Below are positions 52,001 through 61,120 of a stretch of DNA of 64,000 nt, piece after piece; the stretch's first letter is position 1; every line of letters begins with the position of its first letter. The stretch is taken from NCBI GenBank assembly GCA_037389465.1, contig JAZARR010000093.1, positions 1,116,001-1,180,000 of the forward strand, in the 5' to 3' direction. Source of the stretch: Baylisascaris procyonis (lineage: Eukaryota > Nematoda > Chromadorea > Rhabditida > Ascarididae). The position numbers were made by a program, and so were the translations under genes. Under the pieces are notes generated by a model. That model worked only from the letters and a program-made list of their open reading frames with translations, ran no database searches and was not told where the DNA came from.

Positions 52001-53621
52001 CGCCATCGTCAATCGCAGTATTGATGGGAAAGAGGAGAAAGGATATCAGATGGCACAATCGGTCACGAAATTTAATACATGGCTCTTCTGAGCGTTCGGG
52101 AAGCAGATCTCTCCACTGCCAGCTTTCTCCTCAAAGCTATGGGAAATAAGACAACGTTTCGACATGAAGAATCCCTTTTAATCCGAACAAAGAATGAAGG
52201 ACTAAGCAATAAATTTGTTGATGAGAATAGGTTTTACCTTGTAATTAATGTGGTAACTTAAAGTTCTACTATGAAACCTTCTAGGTTTCTAATAAAATAG
52301 GCAGCAACTAATGTTATTATATTACATCAGAAACTTCTTACCTTGGTCTATAATACATAAGTAAACACAAAAAACATACCCTCCATCAAAATTTCAACAT
52401 TTGAAAAGAGAGCGATGTTAAGGACAATGTGAGGATACGATATCGAATTGCCAAGCTTATGTCGCTTACTGTAACAATTCGCTTTACGATGCACTGATGC
52501 GAGAGAAGTGTGGCAAGACGTGTAATAAATGCACTTCAACGGCAACAACCACTTCATCGAGCACATGTGTTGATGATGTGAGGTTGGTGAACACTAATAG
52601 ATTTCCGCTGAAAAAATGGTTATTTGAGACTGAGAATAAATGATTTTTTGGAAAATTATGAGGTAACCGATGTTTTGAGAAGCTTTCAGAACGCTTATTT
52701 GGCTGATCTTAAACTTGCAAAAGAAACCAGCCCAACACAGAGAAAAAAAGGAAACACAGGGAATCGTTGGATTCTTTCGAGTTTTCTCTCGTCTCTGATC
52801 GCCTACTGACGCTAGTAGCACTAAAGCAGACACATGAGGTGCTCAGTTTGGTTGCTAGAGGAAAGCGAATAGCTTGAGAAGCGATAAACATAGCCGGTTA
52901 CATAGAAAATGATATCCGAAGGTAATCTCACGTGCAAAAACAAGGTTTTTTTTTTTAACTTGTCAATAACGAAATCAAAGTGGAGCACTTAAGAAAATTT
53001 CCCATAGGCAAGTGGCACACCTCTGTCGGCTAATGATCATGAATCCCTTGCACATGCTAGTGTAATTATCCAAATAAAACTGAAAATAATCAGTGAGAAA
53101 TCAGTGACCTCACTAGTTCATTCAACGCTCACCTTTAGTGGGCGTGAATAATGTGGCAAAATCGGTGAAACCGCACTTAGCTAACAACTTAGAATCTTCG
53201 GAAATTTGAACGCATATCGAGTCGTTTAAATTTACAAGATGAATTCGGTGTATTTTATTATGCTTGCATATTAAGTTGAGAGGTTTATTAACTTGCCAAT
53301 ATGTCTACTGAGATATTCTCGTCAGAACATTAGACGGCACCATCCACTGCAAAGTTTTGGAACTGACAGCTATGGAGTATCTTTTAAAGCACAACAAATG
53401 TAATGATAGCCCTGCATGGACTTATAGAATGTATGCCATTTAGCTAAAATGCATCGAACGCGGTAAAGCTGTCAGCATTCTACGCATCGATAAGCTTCGC
53501 TGAATGGCATTATTTTGCTTGCAGATGCTCGGCTTGGGTAGCTAGCGGTTTCTGCAGCAACAGTGGATATTCTGATGCAGTCAAACGTCAATATTGTCCA
53601 AAATCATGCAAATTTTGCTGA
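48869..53621 (+). CDS. Secreted five-domain SXC/ShKT protein
   Basis: Five exons join with matching phases: 48869-49045, 49953-50171, 51070-51148, 52423-52582, 53525-53621. They give 243 residues. A signal peptide (ELIGTIVLLLTVALRCEAGA) is followed by five six-cysteine SXC (nematode ShKT-type) domains that make up nearly all of the mature protein. Most domains are split by an intron. Typical endings are NCRVTCNNC, NCPATCGTC, QCPSTCNRC, KCGKTCNKC, and the C-terminal YCPKSCKFC directly before the stop. A short Thr/Ser-rich linker (TSTATTTSSST) separates domains 4 and 5, like the mucin-type spacers of Toxocara TES-120 surface-coat proteins. In this family the domains are extracellular disulfide modules, found in coat mucins and metalloproteases. 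No catalytic domain is present. The exon 4 acceptor (GATGTTAAG) is weak but is the only one that keeps frame. The function (surface coat or secreted binding protein) is inferred. Confidence 0.85.
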
Positions 53622-55198
53622 TGGACTACTCTATCTCTGTGAGTTTAGCAATTTAATGAAGAAAATTCAATTAAAAGAAATTTACTTCATATAGAATATT
53701 CACTAAATATATTTGTTTTCTAGTCGATAATTTCTGTTCACAAGTCACCGGATTGCGCGGAACATTCCCAAAACATTGTAATCAGCAAAAGCAACGACAG
53801 CTCTCTAACTCTGCTATGTTTCGTTAAGTCGAAAAGTTATGTCGATATGTGTGAAGATGCGGATACTCGTGCATACTCATAATAGGATTTAGAATAACAG
53901 GATTTGATCATGCGACGATGCAGGAAAGGAAGAGCTGTAGGAGAGAACATAGAAGCGCTATACTTTTCACGTGAATGACAATAAGTGATAAATTACCAAC
54001 GCGTGGAAAGTGTACTTAAAAATTCGTCCAGGCTGGTCAACACTCACGGTAACAGCAGTTTTGGCATGGTTGAAGTGGATGAATTGCCCTGCTTCTGGAT
54101 ATTCGCTTGTCTTTATATAACGCCTAATCCTTTATGCTATGGATCCAAATTATCTTTTTGCCACATGTTTCAGCAATGTTGTCTTTTACTCAATAAAGGA
54201 TTTCTTTGTTCTCCGAATATGATTGGGAAAATCCTAGAACAAAGCAACTTTAAATGATCAAATTTCAGAGAGCGATAAATGTGCTTCGAACTGAAAGGCG
54301 ATCGACCAATAAACGCTTTCTATGAGTGATATTTTCCTCATTGTATAACAAATGAATATAAAGAGCAAATAAAAAAAATCAACACAACTTTAAACATACT
54401 ACCGATCTGTTTTTATGTCAGTACCGATGTTGCGTCAATCTGATCAAAACAACACGAACAACTAACTAATGGGGAAAAACGTGTGCTTACGCTTTTGTCG
54501 GAAAACGGATCAAGAGGGGTCTGTGGTGTTGATGCAACAGAATAGATGGGATGAAGCTAATTGTAAACGAGTATTTCTTAGCGTTCCTTCGCGATAAGGA
54601 TCGAGCTGCATGGGACTCATTGGTGGCTAAACTCAAACGAGACACCAGATTGAAAAAAAAAAGAAGAGTGCCACCAAGTTTCTGAGCTGAATATTCGAAT
54701 GCATTTCTTATGTTCGCTAGTTCGACCAGTAATGTTATGGGCGGCCGAGAATTGAACTCAGTGAAATCTGCAACGAACTTGTTCTTGTGAAAAAATTTGC
54801 CTTTTCGAGTTGGCCGGCATAAACCGCAACCTCTTATTGCATTCAGCTAAAAATGCAACCAGGTGAGCTCTCGGTGGATTGGATTCTATATGAAAATATA
54901 GTTTGGGCGGCCGAGCAGCTAAATTGAAATGGTTGATTTGTCTGCAGCATGCACTCAAACAGGAACGTATAACGGGCTTATTACATATTTATAGCAATTT
55001 CGTCTAGAAAAATTCTTCAAAAGTGAGTTGGGGAGGGGGGGGGATGACGTATGATTCAGAACAGTTCGACCAAAAGTTCATTGACAGAAACAGCTGATGA
55101 GTGTTTTCTATAGCTAGTGGAAATCCTGTCCGCAAACTGGAGCGAACTTGGAACCTCTCGGTTGACGGCGGACTGTTACGCATGGTTGCTGCCATAAG
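53622..55198. other. Intergenic stretch after the SXC gene
   Basis: I see no gene and no clear polyadenylation signal close to the SXC stop codon. The right part becomes less AT-rich as it nears the tRNA-like element. Confidence 0.4.
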
Positions 55199-55262
55199 TT
55201 CTGCGTAGTCCAGTGGGTCAGTGCTCGCTCGACAAACGAGAGGTCTCGGATTCACCCCCATT
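55199..55262 (+). ncRNA. tRNA-like sequence (tRNA pseudogene or SINE head)
   Basis: A pol III A-box match (TAGTCCAGTGG, 55206-55216) is followed 42 bp later by a near B-box (GGATTCACCCC, 55248-55258). Between them an anticodon-arm-like hairpin (CTCG...CGAG, 55224-55240) can form. The acceptor and T arms do not pair properly, so this is unlikely to be a working tRNA. A tRNA-derived SINE or tRNA pseudogene fits better. Confidence 0.5.
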
Positions 55263-55677
55263 TGCTGAGGTTTTCAAAAAAAACTCTCATCATTATCTCA
55301 TCCTGAGCCGAAACATAGTTTGCTTCAACAAATGCTAGTTAACTTCAGAAATACCAGTTAATTTCAATACCAGTTAACTTTTGAAAAGAACAAAAACCTG
55401 TTTCAAAATACGCTCGTATGGCCACTCAAAAACCTTGTCCTCCTAGCAAGTCACTTGGGACAGCGGTGAAATTTCCACCACGGCAACGTCTCAGTCTGTC
55501 TCACTGTGCCCAATATGACAGAGGAGAACCTGAAATTTCTCAAATTAAAAGTTTTCATAGAAGCAGGACTAACAAAATGTCGGCCCCAAACTTACAAACT
55601 GTTTTCATTTCACGAACTTATGCAAAATTTGAATTTATAAAGTATTTCTAAACGGGTTATAGCTACGTCTTCTCCAC

Positions 55678-57384
55678 CTGAACATACATGCGTCCATGTC
55701 CACTCATCTGTTCGGTAGATGAGGAAAGCTGGAGCCAGGTTTACGAAATCTGGAGTGCAGAAGTTACACTGAAACATGGCATTCATACTTTCTTCGAATT
55801 TATCCGTCAAAATCCCAATGAACTGTGGCCTTTTGAAGATGCGAACAACGTGCACTTATTCTGCAATACCCAGGTTTGAACAAGGCATGTCCACAGGAAC
55901 GGCTGGATTGGCTGAAATACGAGCCTCGCTGGATTTGCATTCAGAAACAGTGATGGCGCTAGCCAGACTTTCCGCCAGGCCAGTGTTACCATTTGAAAAG
56001 TTTTAAGGTAAATACGAGCTTGTAGATGCGCTTCGGTGTCATCCTTCTCCTCTCCATTTAGTAGTTTTTGAGGAATACAGAGGTGATAATTTTGGTTCTC
56101 AGCGCGTAAACAAGGGTCAGGCACATATGCATGGTCCATTGACCTTCGGGCAGCCAAACAGCTCTGTCTGGGTTGTCGTGGAGAACTAGATGCAAGCAGC
56201 AGGAAGCCGGATTTCATAATCTCGCTTCCACACCCTCTGCACTCTCCTGCTATAAGAATTGGAAACATTCATGCAGCATAGTGTGAAAATGAAAAAATGA
56301 AATCGTGTTTAACCTGAGTGTATATTTCAGCTGCTGGAGCGTTGCAAATAAGGCGGTTGACTTGCACGCTATCGCTGTGAGAATACTGCACGACTAAGCA
56401 ACAATATTTTGCCGCAACTCACTATTTCCACAAGACCGAGCTTGCATGTAAAGGTCAGCTCCCCTTGGCTCGTATAGTCGTCCTGGTCTCGTTGAGAATC
56501 TGTATTTCTGCCGAGATGCGGTCAAATAAACAGCGAGACGATACAAGTACAGGGACGAACAGTTTATCACATTTGTTCAATAAGGTGACAAACAGGTAGA
56601 GACTCGTTCGCAAGGATGACTTCGACCGTCGACGCGATCCCATAGTCGCAGCCCGCTAACTCCATGTTGGCGCCGATCCCCTCACGCATAGGGCCCACTC
56701 TGCATTACGAACAATATAGCAACTCGAATGAGTGCATAGACAATTAACCCCTTTTATATCCTCTAGATTCTACCTCAAGCTAGCCTCACGGCACATGCTG
56801 GGCAGTCGTTCGATCCGCATGTATGCTCTTGACCTTTCTTGACTTACTTTGCACTGCGCACTATTCCGCTTGATCCATGGCCGACTGACATACCATACAC
56901 CGACAGTTCTTTGTTGTGATCGAGGCTGTTTTGAGGAACAAAACAAAAACGCTGTGTCGTTTCGGCTAAAAGGGGTGTCGTAGTTGTAAATTATGTTTCT
57001 GCAGTCAGGGCTTTCGCTTTGCAGGCATTGTTGTTCAACTGGCTGCCACAAGATAGGTAATGAAGCTCTGCTGTATTTTCGATAAATCAGCAATTGCGGC
57101 AGGTGAGCTTAGCAGCCATTATTCTTCCTTTGAAGCTTCTAATGAGTTGTAAAGTTACCTCAGCTCGTTTTACCCACATACAATTTTATGGGTCCAACTG
57201 AAAACCGTGCTAGGAATGAAGAGATATTTCACTCTTAACTAATAAATAATGCTTTCCTATTTCCACATGCATTAATAAGTGTAAACTTTTCCAGTGTAAG
57301 CTGAGCAAGTATTGTCTTTGATACAAGTGTAGTGCATCCAGCAGACCATAGCATGAGTGTCGTACTTTCGGAACGGAGACGCAC
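55678..57384 (-). CDS. Unrecognised cysteine-rich protein, partial gene model
   Basis: Six consecutive exons can be joined on the minus strand with phase kept at every junction: 57384-57287, 57042-56848 (or from 57070), 56507-56423, 56249-55990, 55911-55870, 55768-55678. Several sites are strong: donors GTAAGT at 56847 and GTGAGT at 56422, and acceptors GTATTTCAG and ATGTTTCAG before the last two exons. The roughly 257 residues are rich in Cys, with segments such as CWMHYTCIKDNTC, CLQSESPDC, RSCGNTGECRGCGSEI, CNFCTPDF and DEWTWTHVC. The CRxCGxEI piece faintly recalls zinc-binding CULT domains, but the rest does not follow. The N-terminus with any signal peptide and the C-terminal end are not resolved. 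Local GC content is higher than in the surroundings. I do not recognise the family. A secreted or zinc-binding protein is only a guess. Confidence 0.45.
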
Positions 57385-57929
57385 CTTGAGCAAGAAGTTT
57401 TCTTTTCCAAAATATTTGAGATTTGCTTTGCTGATTAGACCGATGTCGATAGCATGTACTTGCACCTCTTGAACCAGAAAGATTGTGATGAGCTATTGTG
57501 ATCACCCTAGAAAAACTTTTATGCCACACCAAGCTAAACAAGCCGCAAGCCACAAGAAGTCAGCAGCAAATAAACATTTTCTTTGCTTGGATCGATTATT
57601 TTAACTTTTAGCATGAGTGCATTTAGGAAATGAACTATTGATTACTTTTCTCAGGGTAGGGGATTTGTGGTAACAAGCAAAAAGCACCCAATCTGGTGAT
57701 AAATAGATTAACAAACAGCTATAAGCCAAATAGACCGCTGATGCTTTGAAGCAGGGAATGAGTGCTGTTTTCTATCTCAAACGACCGAACTATATTTTGC
57801 AAGATTTCGAGTCTCATGGTGGAGTGTTCCGAGAATTTTCATCGACGCCTGAGGGGCTGGCCTCGTGATATTGCCATCTCTTTTTCAGTATTTCTTGACG
57901 TGGCTTGAGTTGTCGAGAAATAGTTGATA

Positions 57930-58738
57930 ATGAATGAATTGAGTTGAATTCGATCGAGCCGAGTTCGAGTGAACTGGACTTCTCAACTGAGTCGATTTGT
58001 TTGGGCTTGAACCAGATTTCATAGTTCTAAACTAAATTAAGTTAAATTGAACTGAACTGAATCGAACTTAGCCGAACCGACTTTGATGTGGTAACAGTGA
58101 GTTAAATCGAATCCGATGTGCTTGAAATGATCATTATGAAGTTGAATTGACTTGGAATGGACCGATTGAATTGGAATGATTCGAAAGTAGTTGAACTGAC
58201 TTGGAGTGAATCGAATCGAAATGAGCTGAGACACTTAATCGAGTTCAAATGAACTGAATTGAGTTGAAGTGAGTTGAGCGGGATTGTATTGATTTCGAAC
58301 AGAGACTTTGGATTCACTCGAAATGAAGCGATCTGAATTGGACTGAAGTGAGCTGAACTGAATTGAATTGACCTCGTTTGTTTCGATTTGAGTTGGACTG
58401 AATTTAGCTGATTCAAATCGAGTGGGTTTAAGTTTAATTGAACAAGACTGAGTCGCTTTCATTCAAATTTCAATTTTTCGAAGGGATGCAAACTGCATTC
58501 AACTTCGTTGAGTTCGTTTAGTTTGAGAAGTGCTGAACAGCGGTGAAGTGTTTCAGCTGATTTGGTTTGAGCAAAAGTGAGTTGAACAGATTTGATGTGA
58601 ACCGAATTATGATAGGTTGGACTGAATGTGACTGAACTGCAGTGAAGTGATTTGAGTTGAAAAGAGCTGCGTTGCAATGAGTTGATTCAGTTTTCATACA
58701 TTCAATTTGATTTGGATTGAACTGAGTTGGACTCGATA
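57930..58738. repeat. Degenerate pentanucleotide array
   Basis: About 800 bp made of five-base units near GAATT, GAACT and GAGTT on the + strand, with many point changes but period five kept over long stretches. It creates Ser/Gln/Asn-rich open frames on the minus strand that are not genes. Confidence 0.9.
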
Positions 58739-60936
58739 ATATCTGTTGCTTGGTTACTTATATTTCGAGGCAACGAGATGTACTCTCATATATAGTGCGT
58801 TTGAAGACGCAAGAAATACAATCCTAAAATGATAAATTTGACATTTGTAAGCTATGATAAACAACGTTAGAAGAATGGTGATCTTTGGTGTTTCGAGAGT
58901 ATTGTGAAAGGGAGCAAAAGAATGGTTTATTCGGATCATCTGTTTACAGTGATGAAACCGGCAAATTTGATGTGAATTTCCAATTACTGCCGTTACAGCT
59001 GTGTATTCATATGATTATCAGGATCTAATAATGCATTCAAAAGTTCACTTATTTCTCCTATACCAATTGCTTTCGTCATGACACTTCACGAACCGGATGC
59101 AGAATAGTGGCGTTAGCAATAAATGATGGCAGCTGCATTTGCAAATAACTAGTTCCGTGTGTGCGGTTTGAGATATTCCCAAAAAAGCGAAGGAAAACGG
59201 TCCACATACTAAATTTTCCCTTACTGGAAAAATTTATTACTAGCATTTCTGGCAAATCTTACTGTGCCACACATGAGTATAAATACCTAACAATTGGACT
59301 TATTATTGCGATAAAAAGTCGACGAAGGCTGACCTCAGCCATGTATATGGATGAGCTCAGATTGCTGCCAGCGACAGTAATGCGCAATGCTTTTTAACGA
59401 CTCACAGCTTTCCGCTTAATATAAGGTTGCACTAGCATATCGCCATGGTTTTCTCTTGCAACGCATTGCACTTGTTGCATGCCATTTTTCCTTGCATTCA
59501 CTCATGCCTCAATGCAAAATTTAATGCTTTTGAATCTATGCACGTTGTTTCCTGATTATCAACTTTTTGTATCGTTTTGCAAATATGTTAATGCATCATC
59601 ATCGGCTATTTTCATACTGCGACAAAGCATTATCGAATTATATTTGCTTTCAAGTAAAGTACACCGACGTTCACTTCGACTTGTTATTTGGATGTAGATT
59701 CATTTTGCCTTCAACGAACATCCGCTTTATGTGTTTTCATCGAGTGTACTTCTGCAACAGCAGGTGGTCAGTGACGTTCGGCTCCACTCGAATTAGAAGC
59801 AGTTCGTATTTATGAATACCGGTGTAGTGAATGTTCTTCTCAGTATGATAGCTGATGGTATATACGCCGGTAGCTTTCAGCGGAGGGGATAAGAAACTTT
59901 TTCGAACTACGTCTCCGATTAGTCGGTGCGCAATGCATTTAATGCGTTGGCCGACTCATGTTTTTTTTCCTCGATCGCATCAGACAGGCCGAATTTGAAC
60001 TGACGAGAGGAAAACTTCGAAAAATATTTTATGTCGTAACGATTTTTTCCATTTTATCTTTGCATAATGGAAGTACATCCACAAGACGTTGCTATGCTTT
60101 CATGAAGCAGAATTGTCGATTTAAGTGCAGTTTTTGATCCTTACTCACTAAAACATATCGCAATTTAGTTATTCAACAACTAGGCGACGCTAAAATACAA
60201 ATTAAATTAAGCAGCCTGAGAACATTTGCTACGATGCGCATTTTTATGCTTTTCTGCGAAATTTCCTTGGCACAATGGTGATATCCTCATGTGTCCGTTG
60301 GCTCAATAGTTTTAAATAGAGAACCAGTGATAATAGTCTTGCAAAACTCGAGATTTGTTTTAGATCTGCTTCACTAACTTTTAAGTCGACCCATCAACTT
60401 CTGGAGGAGTTTTGGATACTCCAGAATGCCCACACTTTCCAGGTGGAAGGGCTTCCTCTCACGATTTCACAAGTGGAAGGGCCTTGTTTCAGTCACTTTT
60501 CTCCTCATAGAGCATGCTGAAACACAAAATTTACGCACGCAAGCCAAAGTGGTTCTCAGTTTGGTAAGAGGATCAGAGCTACGAGCATCATGTTTCATTC
60601 CAGCAGTTTCACCTCCAGCAAGGGGAAGCAACAGTGAAGAGAGGCACGCGCATGAGCGTAATGATGTTTATGGACAAAAATATCACCTTGCATTTATGGA
60701 CAAAAATATTAAAGACTCAAGGTTTTATACTGACCTGGAAAAGCAGAAAGAGTTATTGGCTTTTTACAATGTATGGAAGGATGCTCAGTAACATATTTAT
60801 AATAGATAAGTTTCATTTTGGAAGTAATCATTGAAAAAAGGAAACTTGTCAATGAACGAGCGATATTCACATTGCATGAAACTTGACCTAGTTCAACTAA
60901 ATTTTTAGAATTTCAAGAGAAATTCGGCGTACGAAT
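58739..60936. other. Region upstream of the second SXC copy
   Basis: I find no supportable gene. From about 59690 onward the sequence is a diverged copy of the region upstream of 48869. A 121-codon open frame (60426-60791) lies in this duplicated non-coding part and has no counterpart in the other copy, so I do not call it. Within it TGGAAGGGC occurs twice, about 35 bp apart. Confidence 0.4.
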
Positions 60937-61120
60937 ATGAAGATGTTGATCGGTACGGCTATCTTACTGCTCGTGATGACGCTTTGCTGCGAAGTTGGAG
61001 CTGTGGTTGTTGAATATGAAGACTGTCTCAACCACAGGCAGACTGATTTTTGCAGGCTCTTATTCCAAGCCACTCCAGAGAATTGTCACGATCCTGGTTA
61101 CGAAGGAATTGCATTGGTTA
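59690..61120 (+). repeat. Diverged segmental duplication, copy 2
   Basis: Partner of 47600-49050, same strand, start codons 12,068 bp apart. The most conserved part is the first exon. The flank shares short blocks with insertions and deletions, so the duplication is old. Confidence 0.65.
60937..61116 (+). CDS. SXC protein first exon, paralogue; rest not found
   Basis: Sixty codons encode a signal peptide (KMLIGTAILLLVMTLCCEVGA) and the first half of an SXC domain. It contains DCLNHRQTDFCRL, ENCHDPGY and GIAL, then a GTTAGT donor in phase 0 at the same place as in the gene at 48869. About half of the residues are identical between the two first exons. In the paralogue the next exon must supply CxxxCxxC in phase 0. 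I found no such exon with a good acceptor before the window ends. The gene may continue beyond 64000, have a diverged exon, or be a dead fragment. Confidence 0.6.

Noticed and set aside
58037..58677. Ser/Gln/Asn-rich minus-strand frames
   Set aside because: Produced by the degenerate pentamer array.
60426..60791. 121-codon plus-strand frame upstream of the second SXC exon
   Set aside because: It lies in duplicated upstream DNA whose partner near 48400-48730 is not open in the same way.
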